From contig NZ_CP033917.1 of the NCBI RefSeq assembly GCF_003815655.1, positions 4,340,001-4,404,000 of the forward strand: DNA of 64,000 nt, in the 5' to 3' direction. Origin of the DNA: Chryseobacterium sp. G0201. Lineage in GTDB: Bacteria > Bacteroidota > Bacteroidia > Flavobacteriales > Weeksellaceae. The notes below the pieces were generated by a model that worked only from the letters and a program-made list of their open reading frames with translations, was not told the DNA's origin and ran no database searches. How positions within the stretch are numbered: position 1 is the first letter of the stretch; each line of letters begins with the position of its first letter. This document shows, in pieces, positions 8,368 through 16,535 of the stretch. The position numbers were made by a program, and so were the translations under genes.

Positions 8368-8395
8368 AAAATCCGATGCGCAAACACCGGATTTT
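8368..8395 (-). terminator. Terminator of the secreted protease gene
   Basis: The perfect 8-bp stem AAAATCCG / CGGATTTT, read on the minus strand, ends in a T-rich tract 18 bases after the protease stop codon. Confidence 0.75.
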
Positions 8396-8412
8396 AATTC
8401 AACTTTTAAGTT

Positions 8413-10257
8413 TTATTTTTTGATAAATTTAGTTGACAATTCTATTCCTTTTATATTTAAAATATAGTCTCCTGTCTGAAGATGAGAAACATTGATTGTA
8501 TTTTTCCCATTATTAATGGTAGTTTCCAATACTTTTCTTCCTTCCATGTTGTAAACTTCTACTTTTTCCTCTTTGTTAACCTTCATTGAAATATTCAATA
8601 TATCAGTAACAGGGTTTGGATAAATAGCAATAATTTCTTTCTTAGAGACATCATCCACGCTTAACTGGCAATTGTAAGCCGGCAAAACATATCCCGCAGT
8701 TGTAAATTCCTGTGTCATTGTAGTGATATCGCTACAAGTATATCCGAAAGTTCCCAACATATCAATGGCAGCCTGTCTTACAGCAATAGCAGCATTTTGC
8801 TGATTTGTGTTTGAATCCGTCATAGATAATCCTTCTAAAAAGGCTCTGTCGGTTTTTGCTTTTCCGATTTTATCATAAATCCTCATCAATGCAGAAGCCC
8901 AGATTTGACCTCTTGTATGAATCGCTCCTGATCCCGGATACAAAACAGTGTAATTTGTGATTCTTCCTGACCAATATTCATTGTGACCATCCCAGCTGAA
9001 CATCCAGTTGTATGCAGCTGTAGATGAAGGCCATTGCCCAAGACTTCTACTGTATGACTGCGCCCAGTAATCTCCACAACCCTCGCTTAATCCCTGAACT
9101 TGAGATAAACTTCCATTGGTTAACCAATCGTGAAGTCCGTGCCCTAATTCATGCAAAACAACGTCTGCATCTTCAGCATCATCTACACCGCCCTCTCCGA
9201 AAACTAATCTTCCGTTGCTGTAATAAGAATTATCGTCTCCGTCCAAACCATGTGGATCGTACCATAATATTCCTTCATTGGTTAAAGGTTTACAGACAAT
9301 ATTTAATGTTTCATTAATGTAACGTAAACTGTTGTCTACATGCCAATATGCATTCACAGCTTCAAATCCCTGATCATTTCTATTAAATAAGAATTGATTA
9401 GTTGCCTGAGTGAAAAGCCCTGTAGAAGGTGTTTCTAGGTCTTTGATTTCTGCGTAAGATCCTTTTAATTTATATACACCTGCCGTAAGATCCAATTCCG
9501 GAATTGTAACCAAAGTTCTTGCAGCATCTAAACTTGCATTGGTAGCATCATTATTATCTAAGTACTGACCTGCATAGGCAACCTGCATTTTAGAAAGCGG
9601 ATCCGGATTGAAAATATATCCAGAGCCAGATACTAAAACCTTTTTAGCGCTTACGTCTTTTTTTAGATTTTTTTTTGCGGGCTTTGGAGCCTCATTTTTA
9701 TCATGATGATAATTCGCAATATCTTTTACGCTTAATACATTTCCATTTTGCGCGTCTATGATTGTTTCCCAGCTTCCAGGATTGTCGTGAGAGTTGGTAA
9801 GAATTCTATAAACCAACTTAGTTTCTCCGTTTTCTGTAAAATAAACTAATAATTTATTTTCTTCAAACGTAATTTCTCCTTTAGTTTTTGATGCTGTATG
9901 AGCCTTTTGAAGAGCTTCTGACGCTGATAAAGAAGGATTGGTATTGATATCTTTAATCTCTTTTTTAAAGCTGTCCGTAGAAGTATAAGTAATTTTTCCG
10001 TCTTTGTTAAAGTGTAATACGATTTCAGATTGAAAAACTGGTACCTCTTTAATCATCTGCTGAAAACGCAATGTTTCCCCAGAACTTCCCTTCTTAACGA
10101 AATTTAATTTAAGCTGACTGAAATTTTGAATTCCCAAACTTCTGGAATTTTCACTGAGCCACCTTTTAGCCGGAGCTTCTAACGACGACTCCTGCGCCGC
10201 AAATGCTGAGTAGGAAAGGACACAGCCCAGAATTAAAGAGTTAATTTTTAATTTCAT
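8413..10257 (-). CDS. Secreted M36/M4-like metalloprotease with T9SS sorting domain
   Basis: This 614-residue protein has a signal peptide at 1-21 and an FTP/PepSY-type propeptide at about 25-190. A zinc metallopeptidase domain follows with H369-E370-x-x-H373 ('HELGHGLHDW') and the likely third ligand E392 in 'LSEGCGDYW'. The layout and 'HELGHG' resemble fungalysin-type (M36) enzymes more than thermolysin. The last about 75 residues ('IYPNPVTDILNI' ... 'GDYILNIKG') form a type A type IX secretion sorting domain, which directs export across the outer membrane and cell-surface attachment or release. It probably digests extracellular protein. It is a single-gene unit with its own terminator. Confidence 0.9.
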   Translation of the reverse strand: MKLKINSLILGCVLSYSAFAAQESSLEAPAKRWLSENSRSLGIQNFSQLKLNFVKKGSSGETLRFQQMIKEVPVFQSEIVLHFNKDGKITYTSTDSFKKEIKDINTNPSLSASEALQKAHTASKTKGEITFEENKLLVYFTENGETKLVYRILTNSHDNPGSWETIIDAQNGNVLSVKDIANYHHDKNEAPKPAKKNLKKDVSAKKVLVSGSGYIFNPDPLSKMQVAYAGQYLDNNDATNASLDAARTLVTIPELDLTAGVYKLKGSYAEIKDLETPSTGLFTQATNQFLFNRNDQGFEAVNAYWHVDNSLRYINETLNIVCKPLTNEGILWYDPHGLDGDDNSYYSNGRLVFGEGGVDDAEDADVVLHELGHGLHDWLTNGSLSQVQGLSEGCGDYWAQSYSRSLGQWPSSTAAYNWMFSWDGHNEYWSGRITNYTVLYPGSGAIHTRGQIWASALMRIYDKIGKAKTDRAFLEGLSMTDSNTNQQNAAIAVRQAAIDMLGTFGYTCSDITTMTQEFTTAGYVLPAYNCQLSVDDVSKKEIIAIYPNPVTDILNISMKVNKEEKVEVYNMEGRKVLETTINNGKNTINVSHLQTGDYILNIKGIELSTKFIKK

Positions 10258-10375
10258 GTGATTTTTTTAATGTTATTTAGCTAAAATAAAAAATATTATC
10301 TAAATATTAATAATTCTTGATAATAATTATTAAAAAAACATTAAATAATCACAAAAAAGGAAACCTAAAACAAAA

Positions 10376-10401
10376 AAAGCCCTAACAATTGTCAGAGCTT
10401 T
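10376..10401 (-). terminator. Putative terminator of clpS
   Basis: An imperfect stem (AAAGC-CT...AG-GCTTT) is followed on the minus strand by seven T. It sits directly past the clpS stop codon. Confidence 0.55.
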
Positions 10402-10404
10402 GAT

Positions 10405-10710
10405 TTATACTATTTCGCTAGTTAATTCCCTTGAAATAAGTTTTTCATGCATGGGTTTCACAATATCCATAGATCCTGTTTTCACCGTGCATTTGCCTTT
10501 ATAATGCACCAACATTGTACATTGTTCGGCCTGTTCTAACGTATGTTTACAAATCTCTATAAGAGAATCAATTACATAATCAAAGGTATGAATATCATCG
10601 TTATGTAAAATTAACTTATAAACATCATCCGTTTCTTCCAATACCAGAACTTCTTCTTCATATTGACGTTTCGGATCTTCGTAATCTTTTATATTGTTAT
10701 AAAAAATCAT
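10405..10710 (-). CDS. clpS: ATP-dependent Clp protease adaptor ClpS
   Basis: This 101-residue protein carries the ClpS core: 'YKLILHNDDIHTFDYVIDSL' at about 31-50, the 'QAEQCTMLVHYKGKCTVKTG' segment and the C-terminal 'MHEKLISREL'. ClpS binds proteins with N-degron residues and delivers them to ClpA/ClpC-type unfoldases. The NDD motif and the His that contact the substrate amino terminus are visible. It lies 12 bases downstream of the CBS-domain membrane protein gene, so they probably share a transcript. Confidence 0.92.
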   Translation of the reverse strand: MIFYNNIKDYEDPKRQYEEEVLVLEETDDVYKLILHNDDIHTFDYVIDSLIEICKHTLEQAEQCTMLVHYKGKCTVKTGSMDIVKPMHEKLISRELTSEIV

Positions 10711-10722
10711 TTTTAATTATTT

Positions 10723-12081
10723 TTAAACTTCCCCTAATTTTTCAGCCAGATCACTCAGGCTATTTGGTTCATCATAAACCAATTCTACAAGCTCAACGCT
10801 CTTATTATTCATTTTCAAAATTTTGAAATGATAATTTAATAAGTCAAATTCCTGGTTTTCTTCCGGAATATCTTCCAATTCATGAAGGATAAGACCAGCT
10901 AAAGAGTTGTATTCACTCTCTTCTGAAAGAGGCAATTTCTTAGGTAAATGTTCATTGATCTCGTCCAAAGGCTGTGTAGCCTGTACCCAATAGGTATTAT
11001 CTCCTATTTTATCAACCAACTTTTCTTCATCATCCTCTTCATCCTGAATTTCACCTACTAATTCCTCCAAAATATCTTCTAATGTGATAATACCTTCAGT
11101 ACCACCAAATTCGTCTATTACAATCGCCAAATGCTGTTTCTTTTGTTGGAAAGTCTTTAATAGATCTGAAATTTTCTTACTTCCAACAACAAAAAACGCA
11201 TCACGCATTAATTCTTTAAGATCATCATGACTCAATTCACCTTTTCTCTTAACAAATTCTCTGATGATTTCTTTCGTGTATAAAATACCAATCACATTAT
11301 CAATAGAATTAACATAAACAGGAATTCTTGAATACCCGCTATCCATAATTTTATTGATTATTTCATTAATATCTTCCTCAAAATCAATTGAAGTAATATT
11401 CTGACGAGGTACCATGATCTGTTTTGCAGAGTGATCTGTAAAATCAAACGCATTTTTAATGATTTCATAGTTCTCTTCTTCAATTTCACCGCTGTCAGCA
11501 CTTTGTTTTACCAAAAGCTGAAGTTCTTCGGTTGAGTGAATTTCTTGTTCAGATGCCGGATGTATTTTTACTAATCTTAAAAAAGTATTAGACATTAAAT
11601 TCATCAACCAAATAAATGGTTTAAAGACCGTATAAAACACTCTCAACGGAACTGCTGTTGCCATTGTAGTTGCTTCCGATTTTCTGATCGCGATTGATTT
11701 AGGAATTAATTCTCCAAATACAATATGCATGACAGTGATTAAAACAAAACTGGTAACCACTGAAATTGTGGTAATTGTTGTCTGAGCCATTTCCACATTC
11801 AACGAATGGAAAATATTGTCAACAACGTGGTGGAGAGCACTTTCTCCAACCCAACCCAAAGCAAGTGATGCCAACGTAATACCAAGCTGTGTAGCAGATA
11901 GATACTCATCAAGATGTTTGATGATATGCTCTGCCTGCTTCGCCATAGAATTACCTTCGGCTGCCTTTATTTGGATTTGTGAGTAACGAACTTTAACAAT
12001 TGAAAATTCTGCGGCTACGAAAAAGCCATTTAATAATACAAGAAATACGGCTAGTAAAAGCCTGACTATGTCCGAGTCCAT
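10723..12081 (-). CDS. Hemolysin/CNNM-type membrane protein with CBS pair and CorC domain
   Basis: This 452-residue protein has a DUF21 (CNNM-like) transmembrane domain over about residues 1-200, starting 'MDSDIVRLLLAVFLVLLNGFFVAAEF'. Two CBS motifs follow at about 215-345, with 'IMVPRQNITSID' and 'DEFGGTEGIITLEDILEELVGEI'. The C-terminus is a CorC_HlyC domain at about 355-440. The family includes CorB/C-type and YtfL/TlyC-type proteins linked to magnesium or other cation export; the 'hemolysin' name is historical. The ion is not decidable here. It has its own promoter-like site upstream and clpS downstream. Confidence 0.88.
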   Translation of the reverse strand: MDSDIVRLLLAVFLVLLNGFFVAAEFSIVKVRYSQIQIKAAEGNSMAKQAEHIIKHLDEYLSATQLGITLASLALGWVGESALHHVVDNIFHSLNVEMAQTTITTISVVTSFVLITVMHIVFGELIPKSIAIRKSEATTMATAVPLRVFYTVFKPFIWLMNLMSNTFLRLVKIHPASEQEIHSTEELQLLVKQSADSGEIEEENYEIIKNAFDFTDHSAKQIMVPRQNITSIDFEEDINEIINKIMDSGYSRIPVYVNSIDNVIGILYTKEIIREFVKRKGELSHDDLKELMRDAFFVVGSKKISDLLKTFQQKKQHLAIVIDEFGGTEGIITLEDILEELVGEIQDEEDDEEKLVDKIGDNTYWVQATQPLDEINEHLPKKLPLSEESEYNSLAGLILHELEDIPEENQEFDLLNYHFKILKMNNKSVELVELVYDEPNSLSDLAEKLGEV

Positions 12082-12106
12082 TTAGAAATTATATATTTAA
12101 TTGATA

Positions 12107-12133
12107 CAAAGATATACAAAATAAAAATAACAA
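12107..12133 (-). promoter_or_regulatory. Bacteroidetes-type promoter for the CBS-domain protein gene
   Basis: Minus-strand TTG (12133-12131) and TATCTTTG (12114-12107) are separated by 16 bases, and the box is 25 bases upstream of the ATG. It directly abuts the ATP synthase operon terminator. Confidence 0.5.
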
Positions 12134-12135
12134 AA

Positions 12136-12160
12136 AAAGCACCGAGAATATCGATGCTTT
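12136..12160 (-). terminator. Terminator of the ATP synthase operon
   Basis: The outer stem AAAGCA / TGCTTT and an inner CGA/TCG pair precede a seven-T tract on the minus strand. It is 24 bases after the atpG stop codon. Confidence 0.7.
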
Positions 12161-12183
12161 AATATTTTGTTAAATTAAATTCT

Positions 12184-13053
12184 TTACGAATTTTTCAAGG
12201 CTTCTGCTCCAGAAACGATCTCTAAGATTTCGTTTGTAATCGCTGCCTGTCTTGCTTTGTTGTAGAAGATAACCAAATCATTTTTAAGCTCCTGTGCGTT
12301 GTCAGTTGCTTTATGCATTGCTGTCATTCTCGCACCGTGCTCAGACGCTACAGAATCTAAAACAGCTTTGAAAACCTGAGTTTTAATAGACTTTGGAATC
12401 AAATTATCTAAAATTTCAGCTCTATTCGGCTCAAAAATATAATCTGTTTCTACCTGAGGCTCTGCAGCATCAACTTCTGCCATTGAAATAGGCAAAACTT
12501 GTTCTGTAGTAACTTCTTGAGTAGCAGCATTGATAAATTTATTGTAGATTACATAAACTTCGTCAAATTTCCCTTCTTTGAAACTGCTCATTGCTGCTTC
12601 AGTAAGATTAGAAACTGCCTCAAAGTTCAGATTATCAAAAACGGCACTTTCATTTGAGTAAACTGAACGAGTCTTTCTTACAGCATCGTAAGCTTTTTTA
12701 CCAATTGTAAGAACTTCAACCTCATATTGAGCTTTATTCTGAAACTGAATGTTTAGTTCCTTTACAACATTAGAGTTGAAAGCACCCGCCAAACCTCTGT
12801 TTGAAGTTACAGCGATGAAAAGTACTCTTTTAACCTCTCTTTTTTGAGCATAAATAGAAACCTGATCAGGATCTGAACTAGAATTTACATTCTGGATGAT
12901 CTCCTGTAGCTTTTCAGAATAAGGTCTTAACATTACGATTGCATCCTGTGCTTTTTTAAGTTTCGCAGCGGAAACCATTTTCATAGCACGCGTGATTTGC
13001 ATCGTAGATGAAATTGAACTGATTCTTCCTCGTATTTCTTTTAAGTTTGCCAT
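12184..13053 (-). CDS. atpG: F1Fo ATP synthase gamma subunit
   Basis: This 289-residue protein starts MANLKEIRGRISSISSTMQITRAM, the classic gamma N-terminal helix, and ends with the matching C-terminal helix 'ARQAAITNEILEIVSGAEAL'. The gamma subunit is the rotor shaft inside the alpha3beta3 ring. A longer frame to 13119 would add 22 residues that are encoded by a repeat ('CACTAAACACTAAAAACC'-type) and match no gamma protein, so the ATG at 13053 is chosen. It is the last gene of this operon. The beta and epsilon genes (atpD, atpC) are absent, as is normal for Bacteroidota, where they form a separate operon. Confidence 0.95.
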   Translation of the reverse strand: MANLKEIRGRISSISSTMQITRAMKMVSAAKLKKAQDAIVMLRPYSEKLQEIIQNVNSSSDPDQVSIYAQKREVKRVLFIAVTSNRGLAGAFNSNVVKELNIQFQNKAQYEVEVLTIGKKAYDAVRKTRSVYSNESAVFDNLNFEAVSNLTEAAMSSFKEGKFDEVYVIYNKFINAATQEVTTEQVLPISMAEVDAAEPQVETDYIFEPNRAEILDNLIPKSIKTQVFKAVLDSVASEHGARMTAMHKATDNAQELKNDLVIFYNKARQAAITNEILEIVSGAEALKNS

Positions 13054-13077
13054 TTTTTTAACAGTTTTTAGTGTTTG

Positions 13078-13126
13078 GTGTTTAGTGTTTGGTTTTTTGA
13101 ATTTTCTAAAGCCAAACACTAAACAC
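13078..13126. repeat. Inverted repeat in the atpA-atpG spacer
   Basis: GTGTTTAGTGTTTGG (13078-13092) pairs perfectly with its complement at 13112-13126 across a 19-base loop. Further copies of the word TTTAGTGTTT flank it. The same word family makes up the tandem repeat at 28008-28108. In RNA it would form a strong hairpin between atpA and atpG, possibly tuning the relative output of the two. Confidence 0.7.
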
Positions 13127-13139
13127 TAAAAACCAAATA

Positions 13140-14717
13140 TTAATTATATTTAGAAGCTAAATCGTTAGCCGCCTGCTTAAGAACACCTGTGATTGAATCA
13201 TCGATTTTCCCAGCTTTAAGAGCAGCCATTGTTTCAGGGTGCTTAGATCTTAAGAACTCGATGTATTCGATTTGGAATTCTTTTACTTTCTTAATAGGAA
13301 CGTTTCTCATTAAGTTCTCTGTACCTGCATAGATCATAGCAACTTGGCTATCTACAGGAAGTGGAGAATTTACCGGCTGCTTAAGAAGCTCTACGTTTCT
13401 TTCACCTTTAGAGATAACTGCTAAAGTAGAAGCATCAAGGTCTGAACCGAATTTAGCAAACGCTTCCAATTCTTTATATTGAGCCTGGTCTAATTTAAGA
13501 GTACCAGAAACTTTTTTCATTGATTTAATCTGAGCGTTACCTCCTACTCTCGATACAGAGATACCAACGTTGATCGCTGGACGAACCCCTGAGTTGAACA
13601 AGTCAGACTCCAAGAAGATCTGTCCGTCAGTAATAGAGATTACGTTAGTTGGAATATACGCAGAAACGTCACCAGCCTGAGTTTCGATAATTGGAAGTGC
13701 CGTTAATGAACCACCACCTTTTACGATTGGTCTTAAAGACTCAGGTAAATCATTCATTTGGCTAGCAATTTTATCATCAGCGATTACTTTTGCAGCTCTT
13801 TCCAATAATCTTGAGTGAAGATAGAAAACGTCTCCAGGATAAGCCTCACGTCCCGGTGGTCTTCTCAATAGTAGAGAAAGCTCACGGTAAGCTACCGCTT
13901 GTTTAGATAAATCATCATAAATGATCAATGCCGGTCTACCAGTGTCTCTGAAGAACTCACCGATAGATGCACCTGCCATTGCAGAATATACCTGCATTGG
14001 AACTGGATCTGATGCGTTAGCAGCAACGATTACAGTATATGCTAAAGCTCCTTTATCAGAAAGAGTTTTAACGATTTGAGCTACTGTAGAAGCTTTCTGT
14101 CCGATCGCAACATATATACAATATACTGGGTTACCAGCATCAAAAAATTCTCTTTGGTTGATGATCGTATCGATAGCAACAGTAGTTTTACCTGTCTGTC
14201 TGTCACCGATGATCAATTCTCTCTGTCCTCTTCCTACAGGGATCATAGAGTCGATTGCAACGATACCTGTTTGTAAAGGCTCAGTTACCGGCTGTCTGAA
14301 GATAACTCCAGGAGCCTTTCTTTCCAATGGCATTTCGTATAATTCCCCAGAGATAGGACCTTTACCATCGATAGGATTACCAAGAGTATCAACTACTCTA
14401 CCAAGCATACCTTCTCCTACTTTAATAGAAGAGATTCTGTTTGTTCTTCTTACTGTATCTCCTTCTCTTACTAATTTACTTTCACCAAGTAAAGCAACAC
14501 CCACGTTGTCTTCTTCAAGGTTAAGTACAATACCTTCTACATCACTAGAAAATTTCACCAACTCTCCGTATTGTACGTTTTCTAACCCGTATACACGAGC
14601 AATACCATCACCGATGGTTAAAACTGTACCTACTTCCTCAACGTTTGCGTGAGTATCGAAGTTGGCCAATTGCTGTTTTAAGATCGCAGATACTTCTGCC
14701 GGATTTATTTCTGCCAT
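13140..14717 (-). CDS. atpA: F1Fo ATP synthase alpha subunit
   Basis: This 525-residue protein has full alpha-subunit length. It has the beta-barrel N-terminal domain to about 95, the P-loop GDRQTGKT at 171-178, the 'YDDLSKQAVAYRE' region and the signature 'PAINVGISVSRVGG', with the expected C-terminal helical bundle. Alpha subunits alternate with beta in the F1 hexamer and bind nucleotide at non-catalytic sites. The gene lies 19 bases downstream of an unexpected small secreted-protein gene that separates it from atpH. Confidence 0.97.
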   Translation of the reverse strand: MAEINPAEVSAILKQQLANFDTHANVEEVGTVLTIGDGIARVYGLENVQYGELVKFSSDVEGIVLNLEEDNVGVALLGESKLVREGDTVRRTNRISSIKVGEGMLGRVVDTLGNPIDGKGPISGELYEMPLERKAPGVIFRQPVTEPLQTGIVAIDSMIPVGRGQRELIIGDRQTGKTTVAIDTIINQREFFDAGNPVYCIYVAIGQKASTVAQIVKTLSDKGALAYTVIVAANASDPVPMQVYSAMAGASIGEFFRDTGRPALIIYDDLSKQAVAYRELSLLLRRPPGREAYPGDVFYLHSRLLERAAKVIADDKIASQMNDLPESLRPIVKGGGSLTALPIIETQAGDVSAYIPTNVISITDGQIFLESDLFNSGVRPAINVGISVSRVGGNAQIKSMKKVSGTLKLDQAQYKELEAFAKFGSDLDASTLAVISKGERNVELLKQPVNSPLPVDSQVAMIYAGTENLMRNVPIKKVKEFQIEYIEFLRSKHPETMAALKAGKIDDSITGVLKQAANDLASKYN

Positions 14718-14736
14718 TGTATGGTTGTTTTTTGTC

Positions 14737-15168
14737 TTATTTTAAAAGTTTCAATTTAAGATCTTCGTTAGAATATTTGTTTATAAAAAGGTCTATTTTT
14801 GATTCATCGGCATTCCCGTTATCATCAAATATACCTGATTTATATATGTTCTTAATTATATCTTTATCAGATAAATCAGTAACAGCTTCTTTGTTACTCT
14901 TTAAAAATCTTACTGTATAAATAACACGAGTCCAATAAGGAGATTCGTTTGGGTAAATAGGTGGCGTTTTAGGAACTTGAAAAGTAGAACCTAAAACCGA
15001 AACAATTTCATTATTCTTTATATCAGATAAAATAAAATTGAAATCGTTATTTTCAATATGATAGATTTCTTTATCATCAACAAATACTTTATCCTTCTTA
15101 ATTTTAACTTTTTGTCCAAAAGCAAAACAAGAAAAAACAAGCATTGATAAAAATAAAGTCTTTCTCAT
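14737..15168 (-). CDS. Secreted protein of unknown function inside the ATP synthase operon
   Basis: This 143-residue protein starts with a clear signal peptide (MRKTLFLSMLVFSCFAFGQ), so the mature part should be periplasmic or surface-exposed. I recognise no domain. The mature chain is mixed polar, with 'FILSDIKNNEIVSVLGSTFQVP' and a Lys/Asp/Asn-rich C-terminus. It sits one base after atpH and 19 bases before atpA on the same strand, so it must be co-transcribed with the ATP synthase. No standard ATP synthase subunit maps to this spot. It may be a recent insertion that happens to be carried by the operon. Confidence 0.75.
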   Translation of the reverse strand: MRKTLFLSMLVFSCFAFGQKVKIKKDKVFVDDKEIYHIENNDFNFILSDIKNNEIVSVLGSTFQVPKTPPIYPNESPYWTRVIYTVRFLKSNKEAVTDLSDKDIIKNIYKSGIFDDNGNADESKIDLFINKYSNEDLKLKLLK

Positions 15169-15169
15169 A

Positions 15170-15709
15170 TTAGTTTAATTGAAAATCCTTTTTAACCTGA
15201 TTAAGTTTAGTTTTCACAGACGCATCGATCTGCTGATCTCCTACTCTTAATATGTATCCTCCTAAAAGATCAGGATTTACATTTAGTTTCAAATCAAAGT
15301 TTGAACCTTCTTTTACTAAGTTTGTAGATCCTAATATCTGATCAATATTTTCTTTTGAAAGCTGAGTTGCAGTAGTCAAAGTTATTCTTTGTACTCCATT
15401 AACATCTTCAACTTTATTGATATATTCCTGAGCAATATTTTTCAATTGGTTTTCACGACCATGTCTGATAACCAATGTGATCAAATTTTGAGAAGAAGCC
15501 GACAAACTTTTGAAAATCTCTTTTGCTACCTCTACTTTCTTTTTAGCATCAATGTAAGGTGTCATGAAAAATTTGTTCAAATCCGTAGACTGAGACATCA
15601 ATTTCGCAACATCTTTCATTTCAGAAAATACAGTAGCTGTCTGGCCTGTTTCATTAGTGAACTCAAGCAAACCCTGCGCGTATCTTTTAGCTACTTTAGA
15701 TGTAAGCAT
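15170..15709 (-). CDS. atpH: F1Fo ATP synthase delta subunit
   Basis: This 179-residue protein has the delta/OSCP layout, with an N-terminal helical domain beginning 'SKVAKRYAQGLLEF'. The C-terminal signature 'LKLNVNPDLLGGYILRVGDQQIDASVKTKLNQV' lies near 142-174. The subunit joins the top of F1 to the b-subunit stator stalk. It starts two bases after the end of atpF. Confidence 0.94.
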   Translation of the reverse strand: MLTSKVAKRYAQGLLEFTNETGQTATVFSEMKDVAKLMSQSTDLNKFFMTPYIDAKKKVEVAKEIFKSLSASSQNLITLVIRHGRENQLKNIAQEYINKVEDVNGVQRITLTTATQLSKENIDQILGSTNLVKEGSNFDLKLNVNPDLLGGYILRVGDQQIDASVKTKLNQVKKDFQLN

Positions 15710-15711
15710 TC

Positions 15712-16209
15712 TTAGTTAAGATTAGATTTGTTTAAATAATTTTGAACCAACTCGTTTTGAGCTTCGCTGTTGTCTAATTTTTGCTTCAAGATAGATTCAG
15801 CAATGTTTACAGATAAAGTACCAATTTGAGATTTGATGTCTGCCATTGCAGCATTTTTCTCAGCATTGATAGTCTGCTTAGCAGCTTCGATCAATTTATC
15901 TCCTTCAGTTTTAGCAGCATCTTTAGCTTCACCTACGATTCTATCTTTAATCTCTCTAGCTTCTTTAAGGATAGCATCTCTTTCGATTTTAGCTTCACGA
16001 ATGATTCTTTCGTTGTCTTCTTTTAATGTTTCCATTTCAGTTCTAGCTAATTTAGCTTGATTCAAAGCGTCAACAATAGAAGTTTCTCTATCATTAATAG
16101 ATTTTAAAATAGGTTTCCAAGCGAATTTACCTAACAAAAATAATAGTGCTAGAAAAATAACAGACTGGATAATAAATAATCCTGATGAAAACTGATGAAT
16201 TAATTCCAT
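15712..16209 (-). CDS. atpF: F1Fo ATP synthase b subunit
   Basis: This 165-residue protein has one N-terminal membrane helix at about 9-29 ('GLFIIQSVIFLALLFLLGKFAW') followed by a long charged, Ala-rich coiled coil. This is the b-type peripheral stalk that holds F1 to subunit a. The 'FAWKPILKSINDRE' junction after the membrane helix is typical. It is followed closely by atpH. Confidence 0.95.
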   Translation of the reverse strand: MELIHQFSSGLFIIQSVIFLALLFLLGKFAWKPILKSINDRETSIVDALNQAKLARTEMETLKEDNERIIREAKIERDAILKEAREIKDRIVGEAKDAAKTEGDKLIEAAKQTINAEKNAAMADIKSQIGTLSVNIAESILKQKLDNSEAQNELVQNYLNKSNLN

Positions 16210-16294
16210 TATATTAATGTATAAAAAATTATTACTTTTTTCTTAAATAACCATTACCTGTAACCAACCGTTACGGGTAATGGTTTAATTTTAA

Positions 16295-16489
16295 TTAGTT
16301 TACTGCGAATAGAGCAGCAAACGCAACACCTTCAACAAGTGCAGCAGCGATAAGCATAGCTGTTTGGATTTTTCCAGATTGCTCAGGTTGTCTAGCGATA
16401 GCTTCAAGAGCAGCAGCTCCGATTTTACCAAGACCAATACCTACACCTAGTACTACGATACCAGCACCTACAATTTTAGGGATTTCCAT
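16295..16489 (-). CDS. atpE: F1Fo ATP synthase c subunit
   Basis: This 64-residue two-helix proteolipid is short but complete. The glycine-rich first helix (10-30) is followed by the loop ARQPE at 32-36. The ion-binding carboxylate is E53 in 'LVEGVAF'. The residues that usually complete a sodium site are absent: Leu replaces the Gln of helix 1, and Gly follows the Glu. The ring is therefore predicted to carry protons. It lies between atpB and atpF. Confidence 0.95.
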   Translation of the reverse strand: MEIPKIVGAGIVVLGVGIGLGKIGAAALEAIARQPEQSGKIQTAMLIAAALVEGVAFAALFAVN

Positions 16490-16535
16490 AATATATAATT
16501 TTTAAAAAATTTGTTTAACTATTATTTAATTTCTA

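Noticed and set aside
13054..13119. 22-residue N-terminal extension of AtpG from the longest frame.
   Set aside because: It is encoded by repeat sequence, matches no gamma subunit, and is followed by the standard MANLKEIRGR start.
14158..14652. Plus-strand frame of 164 codons antisense to atpA.
   Set aside because: It lies wholly inside atpA in an opposite frame, has no independent signals, and its translation is low-complexity Ser/Pro/Thr typical of a shadow frame.
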